Below are positions 45,255 through 57,189 of a stretch of DNA of 64,000 bases, piece after piece. Source of the DNA: Lonicera japonica (Eukaryota; Streptophyta; Magnoliopsida; Dipsacales; Caprifoliaceae); the NCBI GenBank assembly GCA_021464415.1, contig CM038469.1, positions 27,893,736 to 27,957,735 of the forward strand, written 5' to 3'. Below the pieces are notes generated by a model, which had not been told where the DNA came from, did no database searches, and saw only the letters and a program-made list of their open reading frames with translations. A program made the translations under genes and the position numbers. Every line of letters begins with the position of its first letter. The stretch's first letter is position 1.

Positions 45255-45925
45255 TCTCTAGGTCATACATATTCTCCTGTCATTAGGAGTGTAAAATCTA
45301 GTAATACTCTCCCCTCATTGGGTGGGCATCTTCATTGGTACTTGCCCGACATTGAGCATTTGAAATTTCAGCAATAACTTAGTTACGGCCCAATTTTTGA
45401 GATATACTCTCCTGTATTAAGGAGAGTAAATATGATAATACTCTCCCGTCATTGGGAGAGTATTTTCATTGGTACTCTCTCACATTGAGCATCTGAAAGC
45501 TTTAGCAATTACTTAGCTACGACCCAATTTTTGAGATATACTATCTCATATTAAGGATAGTAAATATGATAATACTCTCCCATCATTGGGAGAGTATCTT
45601 CATTGGTACTCTCCTGACATAAATTATTTGGAACTTCAGCAATTACTTAGCTACAATCCAATTTTTAAAATATACTCTCCTATATTAAGGAAAGTAAATG
45701 TGATAATACTCTCCCATTATTGGGAAAGTATCTTCATTAGTACTCGCTCGACATTGATCATCTGAAATTTCAGTAATTACTCAATTACGGCCTAATTTTT
45801 GAGATATACTCTCACGTATTAAGGAGAATAAATGTGATAATAGTCTCCCATCATTGGGAGGGTACCTTCATTGGTACTCACCCAACATTGAGTATCTGAA
45901 ACTTCAGCAATAACTTAAATTAACT
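45255..45925. repeat. Tandem array of about five 134-bp units, each with two stem-loops
   Basis: The anchor GAGATATACT recurs near 45399, 45533, 45668 (as AAAATATACT) and 45801, with a degenerate first unit from about 45255. Each unit has TACTCTCC...GGAGAGTA followed by ATACTCTCCC...GGGAGAGTAT, then CTTCATTGGTACTC and GCAAT(A/T)ACTTAG. No ORF spans the array. It adjoins the 3' side of the Mutator-like transposase remnant. Confidence 0.85.
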
Positions 45926-46189
45926 ACAAACTCAAAGTTTCACAAAAAAAATACATTAGAAGATACATCACTTGTACTGACAAAAAACCATAGATGGTAA
46001 TTTCTTCATTAAGTTTCCCAAAAAGTTACATGATATAAACATCCTTATAAAAAATTACGTGGGAGTTACATCCTCGCAAGAATTACATAGGAGTTAAGCT
46101 TCGCAAAAAAATACATTAAAGATACATCTTCATAAAAAAAATATATGAGATTTACATCATCATAAGAATTACATGAAAGTTAAGCTTCA

Positions 46190-48130
46190 CAAAAAATTAC
46201 ATGCGTCGATTTGGTACTATTGTCAACCTTTGCCAATGATCATCAAAGATATCCAATGGTATGGGCCAATTTGCACGATGTTATAACACCAACTTATGTG
46301 CACATGGAAAACCATAGAAAAAAGTCTTCTTTTAATAATGTCATCATAATACTACTCTAACCTTGGATGAATTAATTCTAAACGGTACCCGATTCAAAAA
46401 AGGTTTGCATATTTGTTCTCCATATTTTGAAATATGGAATGAGCACAACATGCGATGGGCATCCAGAAAAACATTACCGATGGCACTAATATAAGCGAAC
46501 TCCTTATCCGTTACAAAGTTGCTTCGAAGTTTGTAAGGCTCGAACAAACTTTTTAACATTAAATAGCCCATTGATAATTCTCTTCCTTTCTCCTTATGCA
46601 TAAAACAATGGCAATAGAGAACATTATGTTTGTCGATGTAAGTCTTGATGGAAACAATGTTGATGTACGGAGTGAAGACAATTCAGAGGCCCATCAAGTT
46701 CCAACATGCCCAATTACAAGGTCATAGGCTAAGAAATTAAAGGTAGCGTTGCTTAATAGATTAATTCCAACTATTTGGGCTCAAGAGGAAAGCTCAATTA
46801 AGCCCATTGAAGGGAGAAAACGTGGAGCACAAAGTGAAGGCTAGATTACACTTATTCTAGCCTAAATTAATTGAGAAAACCATGTGTATGCAGCCCAAAA
46901 TTGTGGAGTTCAAGTCCACACGTTTTTAGCGTTAATTATTTAGTTCTTGTTGTTATTATTATTATTTATTTATTTTTGTTTTTTTAAGTAATTTAGGAGA
47001 CTACTAGTTATGATTTGTTTTTGTTTTGAGGTTTTCTTGTTGGATTAGATTCTTGTTGTCTAAGTTTTCTACACCTTTTTAAGGAGGGTGAATGCTATGT
47101 ATTTTTCAAACTTTAATCATTAATAATATTGAGTGAGATTAATCTTCTTTAGTTCTTCACGAACTACTTGAACTTATTAGTTCTCGGTTGTGGCGTCTTC
47201 GATTTCCACCAAATTTGATTGTAGAAACGGTCTCGGTTCATTGGTTTGCTACGATTTTCGTGTGTATCTGAGTAGGGGGTTCGTATAACCAATTCGTTGT
47301 GTTTGCGAGTTTCGTGCACTATCACCGTGGGTCGTATCAGTTTGATGGAGACATGGCTGATGTGTGGAATGAAGACAATTCAAAGGCTACTCAAGTTCCA
47401 ACAGACCCAATTACAAGACTGCAGATTAAGACAGCGCTTAATAAGTCCCATCATGGCAAATAAGGCACCTTGTACTTGTTTGTTTTATAAGTACAATCAA
47501 CAATAATCACTGAAGGAAATTACTTCATGAACATAATACAATTGGGTTCGATCCAAAAGATGTCCAAAATCTCTTCGGTAGTTTCATCACATCTATGCTA
47601 ATAGACATGATGATTATCCACTATAATCTCCATCAATTATTGAATGGCACTCCTCCTAGCCATATCATGCAATCTCATCTTCGCATTCGTATTGTAAATA
47701 GTCCTTATCATGGAAGCATTCATCTCATTATAACCTTTGATTCCACAAAGAACCTCTTTCAGTTTTACTCCGGCAATTGGTAATTTCACTAAGAAACTTC
47801 TTCTCATATTTGTTCAATCTTTCCGCATATGGATGCCCCACTAAAGTTTTTGGTAACTCATGATTATGAACTCTGCATATGATATGTATCTTCCATCGAT
47901 CCCCATCGAGATTTAAACCACTAATTAAAAATGGGCAATTACATTTCCTTGTAGCACTATTTCTCTTTGGTTCATTTTTTTTCCTTTTTGCGGTTATTAC
48001 AATATTAACCTCCTCTTTCATAACCCAAAAATAACCTTGGCCTCCTTTTTATTATTATCGTGATTCACTTTTGGGTCACGATGATAGTGTTGATCTCATT
48101 TTCTTTACTTTGACACCAATCTACTAGAGC
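46190..48130 (-). pseudogene. Mutator-like (MULE) transposase pseudogene, split by a gypsy fragment
   Basis: On the minus strand, 48021-47730 encodes the zinc-binding N-terminal block (KRNSATRKCNCPFLI, VHNHELPKTLVGHPYAERLN). Further on are IRTIYNTNAKMRL and DIFWIEP, then FPSVIIVDCTYKTNKYK to about 47463, which enters the transposase core. After the gypsy fragment it resumes with HKEKGRELSMGYLMLKSL, the DKEFAYISAIGNVF block, and finally a SWIM-type YGFPCAH (46296-46310) with PIPLDIFDDHWQRL. Several stops and a missing stretch before the SWIM finger show that it is dead. Terminal inverted repeats were not identified. Confidence 0.85.
46640..47462 (+). mobile_element. Gypsy LTR-retrotransposon fragment inside the MULE
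   Basis: Two copies of a pol C-terminal segment (EDNSEAHQVPTCPITRS at about 46675 and EDNSKATQVPTDPITR at about 47370) flank an LTR-like stretch that includes a T-rich zone and TTGAGTGAGATTAATCTTC. The PITR(S/A)RAK tail is typical of gypsy polyproteins. Having the tail on both sides of the LTR-like part means the element was rearranged, not simply inserted whole. Confidence 0.6.
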
Positions 48131-48650
48131 ATGCTGAGATTCAAATATTACAAAAACAAAAATTTATGAAAATTTAGTGATTTAAATATTCTAAGAAAAT
48201 AAGTACTGTAAAATTTTGAGTCAAGTACTCATTATACTTACTTTACCCGTTATAAACACATGAGTCACATTAATAGATTTTGTTAGATTATAGTCGTTTT
48301 CCATATAATCCGAAATGTGGCAACTAGTTGAGACATTAAGATTAAGCGATTGGTCACCACAACTCGGATTAATAGGCTCTCTTTAATGAGATTCTCTCAT
48401 TCGTCGCCATCCAAATTAAGGTCAACACATTTCATTTGCATTTGAAAAAGAGGCTCCATTTTCATAGGTTGTTCTTCAACATTGGGATAAGGAGCTTTAG
48501 TAGTTACTTGTAATTGAATTGCGGTGAAATCAATTTCTTTAAAAAGAGAAATATCATTTCAAATGGAATAATCAAGGAAATTTGGGTCCTTCACTATTTT
48601 AATTATATAAGTAAGAAATTGTCCTGAAAGTACCAGTACAGAACTCTATT

Positions 48651-49150
48651 ACATCAATTTAAGATTTTTTCAGAAGTAACACATACTTGGCCAATGTGAG
48701 GTGAGTGACGTGTATATCACTCAGCTAATGTGAGGTGAGTGACATGTATATCACACGGCTAATGTGGGGTGAGTGATGTGCATAGCACTCGGCCAATGCA
48801 GGGAGGGTAATTGTTAGGTTCAAAATCTCCAGTTATGTTTTAGTTATTATTTTTTTTACAAACTTTTTTATTTTGATTTTGCAATATTTATCAAGTGAAG
48901 TTTAAAATGCATAAAGATAAGGTAACAGTGAAACAAATATACCTCTTTTCACCTATTCGTATATCAATTTAAGATTTTTTCAGAAGTAGCACATACTTGG
49001 TATTTTACCTCTGTTTTAGCTCTTTCTTTCTTTCTTTCTTTTTTTTTTTTGACAAACTTATTCATTATGATTTTGCAACATTCATCAAATGAGGGTTAAA
49101 ATGTACAAAGAAATTAAATGTAACAATGAAACAAATTTACCTCTTTTGAT
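48651..49150 (+). repeat. Local duplication of a 190-300 bp segment
   Basis: ATCAATTTAAGATTTTTTCA occurs near 48655 and near 48963, each followed later by TGATTTTGCAA(T/C)ATT and AATGAAACAAAT-like then ACCTCTTTT. The first copy carries extra sequence, the 34-bp minisatellite and a TTGTTAGGTTCAAAATC stretch. Confidence 0.65.
48689..48808 (+). repeat. Minisatellite, 3.4 copies of about 34 bp
   Basis: Units begin GG(C/T)(C/T)AATGTG near 48689, 48724, 48758 and 48791 and contain GAGGTGAGTGA(C/T)GTGTATATCAC. No function is evident. Confidence 0.75.
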
Positions 49151-49326
49151 CTATCTTTATCTTTTAGATCACCAAATATAGCCCCATCTTTACCTTTCTC
49201 TTTTATATCACCACCAGCTTTGAGCTTCTTCAATACCTCTATTTCTATATCATTAGACTCACTAACCATGATTGTTGATGCTTTATCACTCAAAGTAATA
49301 TTGTTAGTGTTTGATTTCTTGTTCAA

Positions 49327-49758
49327 AATAAGATTTTTGGTGAGAGGAGATGGAAGTTGTGAGACAACACGTACTCACTTGGGATGAGAGTTGTGAAGGG
49401 TGATGAGTGATTTTTTGATTTGGTTAAGTTAATTACATTATTAGTTAATAGTTAATAATTAACCTTTGTATAAAAAAGTGAAATAAAAGGGCGGTGGGAA
49501 TAAAGTTTATTTTAATATTAATAAAAAATTTAGAAGGTGTTTATGACAACAAAATGAGGTGCATTTATCACCACCATTTATAAACACACGTATACCCCCC
49601 CCCCCCCAACCCACCCACCCACAAACTTGACCCTTGGTGTGAAATTATTTTTGAAAATTCAAACTGTCTACATAATATATCATGAGTCCATACTTGCCCC
49701 GGCCCCAATCTTAACCCAACCCAACCCCAACCCCAACCAGTTATAATATAAGAGTATT

Positions 49759-49800
<42 letters not shown>

Positions 49801-50869
49801 TTTGGTCAAACTGATTAAATTTATACAAACTCGAACATGACGTAAATTTATGTTGGGTTTTTATTTTGAAACCCAAATTCACTCTAGTCTTAAAAGAACC
49901 CGCCCTGGACTTCCTTGACTAAGGGTTGGTGGGTCAAAAATACACTGCATTTTATTGGAATTTATTGGCATCTCTGGTTGCTATAGATCGGGAGACGAGT
50001 AATAGAAATAAGGAATAGAAAATAAAAGTTGGCAAAGGAAAAATTATTGAAAATTGTTTTTATACTTAAACGAATTAGGAAGAAATTATAATATGTTATG
50101 GAGAAATAAAAGGTGACTAATAGATTATTATATTTAAGTGTTTAATTGATATTATTTTAGAGTTATTTCAACAAGTTTTAAATTTAAATTAATTTATTGA
50201 TAAAAGTACACATGATAAATTTTTTAGATTATAAAACGTTAAGTTTTCATTCCTTATTTTTTTAATACATTACTATGTATTAGGATTTATTTGACATTAC
50301 TTTAAAGTTACACGAGTGACATATAAAAATATAATTGTTAAAGAATAAAAACACATCATGCAAAACAAAATTTGTATTAATATTTTTGGATCACAAAGTT
50401 AAGTTTATACAAAATACAATTTTGTGAAAAGTTAAGTTTGCACAAAACACAATTTTAGTCGAACACTTTATTTTAAAACACAATTGATTAACAGGATCAT
50501 ACGTTGACAAAAACTAATGAGCAGACCCTTATTTTATAAAAAAGAAATATTATTTCCTGCATTTTTCTCGTGGAGGTATTTTCTCCCATTTCTTTTTTTT
50601 TAACACAAAAAGTGCACAGATACATCCAATGTTTGACCTTAGGGGAGAGGTAAGGAAACTAAGGTTCTTAAGAGTCGAAACACGACCCCCTTCCCCAACC
50701 TATAGATTCGCAACTGTTCATGCAAACCAAATTTGTTAATTCTTAGGTGACGAAAAAAGAATGAGAGCAAAGCAAGTCTGTTTATTCATTTCCTCCAATT
50801 TCTCTCAATGGTATTCATTTGGAGGGAAAAACGGTTGAAATTTTTCATGAAATTTAGTGCAAATGATTT
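49327..50869. other. Intergenic with low-complexity tracts
   Basis: A run of C (about 49597-49611) precedes ACCCACCCACCC. AACCC repeats lie at 49715-49738 and a TA microsatellite at about 49760-49795. An open frame at 49114-49326 on the minus strand is lysine- and aspartate-rich but unrecognised. The rest shows nothing recognisable. Confidence 0.4.
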
Positions 50870-51759
50870 ATACAATGAATATATCAACATAGCTGGAGGT
50901 GCAGTTTCTTGGAAATCCAAGAAACAAACTATTTTGGCTTAGTATATGATAGAGTCTGAGATGATAGCACTAGTTACTGCTAGTCAAGAAGCAAGTTGCC
51001 TGAGAAGTTTTCTGGGTGATACCCATTTATGGGAAAGACTAATACTAGCTACCCTTTTCCATTGCGATCGTACCACAGCTATTGCAAAATCGTAATGGCA
51101 AGAAACAACAAATTCGTCGTAAGCAGAATATTGTTAGAGAATTCTTCTAATGGTGTTGTAAAAGTGGATTATGTACGGTCTGAGAAAAATTTGACCGATC
51201 CTTTGACGAAATGACTAGTTAAAGAGAACGTGTGGAACATCTCAAAAGGGATGGGATTAAAGTCCATTGAAAATTGAATCACATGTAATGGTAACTCAAC
51301 CTATAAACCGGAGAACTGAAGAAATATGTTCAAAGGGTAATAACAAGGTACATAGTGATATTATGAGAATTATTCAACTAAGATACATCCATATGGAGCA
51401 TGATATCTTGAAGCGAGGACATGTTGAGGTTTTTACTCTTAGTGAGTTCTATAACTCTATGTAAAGTGGAATACCTCCTAGCTATATGAGTACTTTTGAT
51501 AGATGTACTCGCCTTTTTGAATGTGGAAGTGAGGCTACTTCGTATGGAATTTTGAAAAATTCTCTAGAGCATTCACTATGTCGAGATATTAGCACAATGT
51601 CTGTTGTTAGAGATAGAGTTCAAAACTACAAGTTACTCTAGTATATTTTAAGCCCCAACAATATGTAAAGGTTAAGTTAAGAAATACATTTTCTCGTGCA
51701 CAATTTATAAAATCTTGCCCGATGAAACTATCTTTTCTAAAATAAAAGTGGGGGATAGT
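50870..51759 (+). pseudogene. Copia pol C-terminal (RNase H) remnant and 3' untranslated region
   Basis: LAGGAVSWKSKKQT and, after stops and shifts, VVKVDYVRSEKNL.DPLTK followed by SKGMGLKSIEN match the end of copia RNase H. A long non-coding stretch then leads to the polypurine tract AAAAGTGGGGGA (about 51744-51755). The upstream pol is missing. Confidence 0.75.
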
Positions 51760-52240
51760 TGAAACTTGAGTGTATTTTGAAATACCTTTAATAATACACT
51801 TTTGTTACATTATCTTTGATTTCATGCTTTAATTTATTTTTCTTGAGTTTTAACTAAATTGGAATATCCCAAAGGCCTCGATCTTAATTGTGGCAATGAA
51901 CAAAGCACAATCGCTTGATTTTATTTAGTTCATAAATAAAATAAATTTTTTGTCAAGGGTTTCAAATCCTTAACCTAAAGTGTCCAAATTAAACCAAATA
52001 GAATTTAACTATGGTCTGCTCGAATCCAATTACGCATCGACTGTCCATGTTCAAATATAACTTATACTTACTTTTGATTTAATCTAATCCGATTGTAAAT
52101 AATCTCTTGTGCATGTGTGCAAATTTAATTCTTTCTCCTAATCCAATTTCAATTTGGGTTTCTACCATGGTTTTTTTAATAATAAATACAATGGGTTATG
52201 TTTTAACAAGAAAAAGCAAAGCCACAGGTGAAATGCATAT
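51760..52240 (+). repeat. Probable 3' LTR of the copia remnant (right end uncertain)
   Basis: TGAAACTTGAGTG directly follows the polypurine tract and would be the LTR start. No second LTR is in the window, so the end cannot be fixed; the value given is only where recognisable context changes. Confidence 0.4.
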
Positions 52241-53995
52241 ATATATCCAGGGTAGGGGTGTTTTCGGTTAAGACCAGTTTTTTTTAGTTCGGTTAATTAG
52301 TTTTTGGATTCGCCACGATATTTCTAAATATGGGTTCTTATATATATACTAGACACAAAGTATTTGTGATGCATGTGAAAATTTGATTTATGTGCACGCA
52401 TAGATCTAGGTTACAATGAAAAAAGATAAATAAAGGGGGAGGGAATTCAATCATGGAGGTATCCAACTTGTCCCAGAGGGTACGGTAGTATTCCCTCAAT
52501 TTTTGAAAAAAAAATCATATATATAATAATAAAATTAGGATATGCACATTAACACTCCACATGAGTACTCTAAAATTTTAAAAAGTATTTTCAATTCATA
52601 AAACATATCCTAAATATACATATAAAATATCATTAAAGATTATTTTAAAGTGCTCTAGTATTAATGTGGAGTGCCAATATCAACATCCTAAAAATGTTAT
52701 ATAGTTGAAATTATAATAAAGAGCAAGGTGAGTTTAACTTTAGGCTAATACGGTCTCAAATTAATAAGGACATTGAACTTTTACACTTCTAACACAAATA
52801 CTAATCTCAACTTTATCCATACTCAAGATTATAATTTATTTTATGTTGTTGGTCCATAGATTATCTCTCAAAAAGGAAAAGCGATTTTTAATCTCGGACA
52901 TACTGAAAAGAGAAGTGTCACTCTTAATCTGAAACGAAACTAGTTTTGTTTACCTAGGCTCGTAGTATTACTCAATTTTGTGCATGCAACGCCATATTAT
53001 TCTAATTTTTAATATAATAATGTAATGTTTTTAGTAAATTAATTGAAGAAGTTTTATACACGTGATACCAAAAAGTTTATGGTTTTACGTTTCCGTAGTA
53101 CCCTTCAATCAAATTCTTGTATACATCTCTGAGTTCAATGATTGAGATTATTCCTAGTAATGAGAAGTAGTTGATTCAAATCTTCCCATCACTTTTTTTT
53201 TCGATTTAGTAACAATAGGATCAAAAATTAGTGTTATAATCGAATCTAATGCGCGCCACAATGCCTTCCGAATTATATATAATTTAGTGACCCATTGAAC
53301 TCCCTATAAATCTAGAATGTTTCCTGCCATAGGGAAATGGTGTCATATTGGAATCAAATATAAAAAATAAGACAGAGATTCACAACCAGGGACAAGTCCA
53401 TTTCCATAAGAAAAGCATATGCAAAGTAAAAAGCACAAAGTTAGAGCATTTGATACTCCCAAAGGTGGATTGATTGTGCATAAGGAAAAGCATCAAAAAA
53501 AGGGAAAATAATTTCACTAGTGTAGCTTAGGGTTCTCTCCTCCCCACGGCAATACATTTATTTATTATGGTACACATATATATGCATCTAAAATATAAAA
53601 GACTGTCATATTTAATATACGTGGCCATTGTATATTGTTTAGAATGTAAATTTTATGTAAACTTCATCCTTAGCTTAAATATTTTAATATGTCAGTGTAG
53701 AAGTAATTGTTGAAGTAACTAATTTGATACCACTTTTGTTTCCACTCAAAAGTTACTCCTTCCATCTCAGATTAATAGTTTTCACTCATTTCAATTTTCT
53801 GGATGTCTTAAAATTAATAATTCTATATTTTTTGGGACAGCTAATTCAATATATCAAATCTCACAATAAAAAAACAAGTTGTTCTTAACCACTAATTACG
53901 TTAAAATTGTGTATTATCAGGAAGTATCAAAGTCAAAGTGAAATTATTAATTTATATAAAACTTATTTATTACATAACTTTATGTTATAATATTA
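52241..53995. other. Intergenic, no gene seen
   Basis: ACTAGACACAAAGTATTTGT at 52348 resembles the head of the interspersed repeat at 18924, but the body does not follow clearly. Otherwise the stretch is plain AT-rich sequence. Confidence 0.4.
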
Positions 53996-54300
53996 TACTC
54001 CATTTGATAACAACATGGAAAAAGAAAATAAAAACATTTGATTTGGTAAGAAGTTGGAAAATAAGTTGAGGCATGTCAAAAAATGGTATCCATTTCATGC
54101 TCATTTTATGAGTAGATGTCCCCATGCTTCATAATTTTTTGCAAAAAAAATTTTCTTCCTCAACCACCAAAAAAAATTTCTCCATGGAAAAAGTTACAAA
54201 GGAAGAAGACATCTCACCACATGTCTCAACTTATTTTCCAATTTTTCACAAAAATCAACTGTTTTTATTTTTCTTTTCCATATTGTTATCAAATGGACCC
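53996..54300. mobile_element. Tourist-like MITE with 45-bp inverted ends
   Basis: CCATTTGATAACAACATGGA on the left and the inverse CCATTTGATAACAATATGGA on the right continue to match through AAATAAAAACA(T/G)TTGATT. TTA flanks both sides (53993-53995 and 54301-54303). It is 305 bp with no transposase. Confidence 0.85.
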
Positions 54301-54303
54301 TTA

Positions 54304-55167
54304 GTGTAATCAATAACTAGAAAACATCTCCAAGAGTTTGTCTATGGATTGCCTTTTTATGTGTCAAGACATTTTTTATTTTATTTTTGATGCAATGTCT
54401 CAAGGCATTTTAAGCTATAATTGACATATATTTGGTATGTATACATCAAATCTGAACTCTCTTTTCCAATCAATTTTTCAATGTTCATTGACTAATGGGA
54501 TTAAGAGTTTAGTTGAAGGAAATAATTAACTTACAAAATCTTATAATATACAGTGAACAAGTTTTATTATACCACTAATTAGTTTCAAACTTTGTGTTCA
54601 TTTAAGCCTCAGTAACTTATGTTTAAACCTTTTAACATGGCTTATAAAAAAATTTTATTGTAAATTTATCAATTTAAAATTTCATGAACGAACCAAAACT
54701 ATAAACAAATGAGCATTTAATATTTTAAATAGTGTGAAAGTAGAAGTGGAATAAATAAGTACCCTCTATTATTATTAATTAAGAGTTCGTGTTTAACTAT
54801 CACAAATTTTTAAGAATGCATTAATTTTATTATAATTAATAGTTTAGAATGAAATTTATTTCTTATTGTGAGTTTTAATACGTTAATTATATTCTAAAAA
54901 AAGTAAAATATTAATTTAAAACGTTTCAAAAAAGAATAATCGACGAAAAAAGTAAAAATAAAAAATTCCAAACGACAAAATGGGTCGATCCTTCAAATCT
55001 AATCCTTTACATACACCACACTCCATTTACTTTACACAAAAATGGAAAAAGAAAAAAGAAGAAGCATCTAAATTGAAACCTTTGAAAGAGCCATACACAC
55101 GCATAAATTATTTAGTAAAGGCATCTATCTACCAATTGGCATCCCTTTATTCTCCATAAAGTCACCT
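54304..55167. other. Upstream intergenic region of the extensin-like gene
   Basis: No ORF or repeat is recognised. The last 100 bp before the TATA box are less A/T-monotonous and may hold promoter elements. Confidence 0.35.
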
Positions 55168-55177
55168 ATTATATAAG
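55168..55177 (+). promoter_or_regulatory. TATA box of the extensin-like gene
   Basis: ATTATATAAG lies 66-75 bp before the ATG. With the usual 25-35 bp spacing, transcription would start near 55205, giving a 5' UTR of about 40 nt. Confidence 0.6.
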
Positions 55178-55242
55178 TTTTTGATTCACAAAGACCACTT
55201 CAAAATTCCTCCTTTCATCACTTATCCAACTATACAATTAAG

Positions 55243-55761
55243 ATGGCAAATTGGCTTGTGTCCCTCTTAAGACTAGGGATAATTGAAATTTTCATATTTA
55301 GTATAGCAAAATGTGATGATGAACAGAGTTTGTTATGTATTAGCGATTGTGCAACTTGTCCGGTTATATGTGCCCCGCCTCCGCCGCCATTAGAGTCAAA
55401 GTCGTCACCATCGCCTCCTCCAGTCCACCATCAGTCGCCACCAGAGTCTTATTATTGTCACTCACCACCACCACCTTCAGCAGCGCCGCCGCCACCATCG
55501 CCATCACCACCACCACCGTCAGCAGTGCCACCGCCACCACCATCTCCACCTTATATTTATTGGAGTAGTAACACTCCTCCACCGCCGCCTTCTAATATCA
55601 TCAGCATTCCTTCGTATCAAGGACCGCCTAGTATGGGACAGCATCGCAACAACTCCTATCCTTACTACTACTTCTATGCCTCAGAAGCTGTTTCTTTTCC
55701 TTTCTCGGTTCCATTTTCTCTTGTGATTTTATTGTCCTATTTTGTGTTATGTATTTGGTGA
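55243..55761 (+). CDS. Small extensin-like, proline-rich cell-wall protein, probably GPI-anchored (172 aa)
   Basis: The product begins with a hydrophobic secretory signal (about residues 4-22). It has a cysteine group at C24, C32, C36, C39 and C43 (SDCATCPVIC), then a proline-rich region to about residue 132. That region contains SPPPP, SPSPPPP and PPPPPSPP runs, expected to be hydroxylated and arabinosylated in extensins. A Tyr-rich YPYYYFYAS motif follows, and a hydrophobic C-terminus (about 150-172) ending LSYFVLCIW looks like a GPI-attachment signal or a membrane segment. It is intronless, with a clear TATA box, no frame break and an ATG in a suitable AAGATGGC context. Proteins of this build are secreted to the wall or the outer plasma-membrane face. 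It resembles short extensins rather than long structural ones. Confidence 0.85.
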   Translation: MANWLVSLLRLGIIEIFIFSIAKCDDEQSLLCISDCATCPVICAPPPPPLESKSSPSPPPVHHQSPPESYYCHSPPPPSAAPPPPSPSPPPPSAVPPPPPSPPYIYWSSNTPPPPPSNIISIPSYQGPPSMGQHRNNSYPYYYFYASEAVSFPFSVPFSLVILLSYFVLCIW

Positions 55762-57189
55762 GTTTTTATGTTTACAAACGCAAAAAAAATATTTTAAAAC
55801 AAAGTTTTTATTTTTGATTTTTTAGAACTACTGTACATTTGCAAATTAAAATAGTTTATTAGCTAGATTTATAATTTTTTGTTAACTCTTTGCACATGTA
55901 AAATAACTATTTTTTTTACATTTGGATTACTAAGCAAATAGACAATAATAATGTTGGAATGGATCTATTCAGATTATATTCGTTGGTACAGAAGTTTAAT
56001 CATATTGCTGAAACTAGAAGTATATTCTACTGTTTCAATTTACATATTCGAATTGTTTTTAGCACGCGCGAGGAATTGTGCCAAGTGTTTCTTTATTAAT
56101 TAAATTAAGAACAAGCGTAATTTACATTGTTATTTTATTAAAATTATGGATATTAATTTTGTTTTTTCATTACATTAAATACCTTACCACCTTCTTAAGA
56201 AAAACTAACATTTACCATTGCTGCACATTCGGCTGAAGCATTTTTACTAGTTTTTGGTAGACTCTTGATTTTAATTGGTGAAATCTAGCGATCACAATGT
56301 GTAATTATAAAAGAATGAGAATATTTTCTTTAAAACCATTAATGTTTAACAAGAACAAAATTGACCATTAAACAAAAGATGAATATAATTTTGACTAATT
56401 TATATTGTAAAATGACCTTATAATTGACTGCATAAATTGTAAGGAACTAAGGGGAACGGTATTCATGTAAGATACATTACAATTCATCCTTTCATATAAT
56501 ATCTTTATAGCAATTCTAATAAAATAAATGTTTATGACTTATACGTGAGCGAGTTTTAAACATAAATTACATGACTTATTATACCAAGTCATGTATCGAG
56601 TTCATATAACGATCCAAAATATCTTATATCGGTAGTGTAATGGAGAATATTACTGGCATATATATATATAGGTGCAATAAATCTAATTTATAACTTGGAC
56701 TAGCGATTTTGGAAAGAAAAAAAAACTCGGGTAGTTAGAGTTCTACGTACTGTGTTTAACTCTTTTAGACAGAAGTCTACGTGACCCTCAAATTATAAAC
56801 ACAATTAGAAGAATCACTAGTTAATTAAAAGAATAATAATTTAAATAAATATTCCTGCTTAAATTTTTTTTATTTTTTTGTTCCATATGGAGTAGTGGTT
56901 GAAGATCGAGGAGGATAAAGTTCCAGTTACACTAGAAACCAATTACCGAGAATCGGAAATTTTTTCACCCAATTTCAGGCTCAATATTTATTAATTGGAC
57001 CTTTTCTTTACGGACATATCTGATTGATTAGATATTCTAATAATTGTACTGTCAAAAAATAAAAATTTGTAGCTAATCAATAATAAATAGAGCACCCATT
57101 TATATTGTAAAATATCAAGTTTAACTAAATTTAATTTCAAAATGTATAAGAATTTAATAGTTAAATATGTACCTGTTATGTTGTGCATT
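55762..57189. other. Downstream intergenic region, no feature seen
   Basis: This is AT-rich sequence with a short TATATATATA run near 56660 and no recognisable gene or element end. Confidence 0.45.

Noticed and set aside
49583..49745. C-rich CCCAACCCCAACCC tract as possible interstitial telomere repeat
   Set aside because: The unit is not the plant telomere CCCTAAA; it fits subterminal hAT-like or simple repeats.
55347..55582. Threonine/alanine-rich frames on both strands
   Set aside because: They are shadows of the CCA/CCT-rich proline-coding region of the extensin-like gene.
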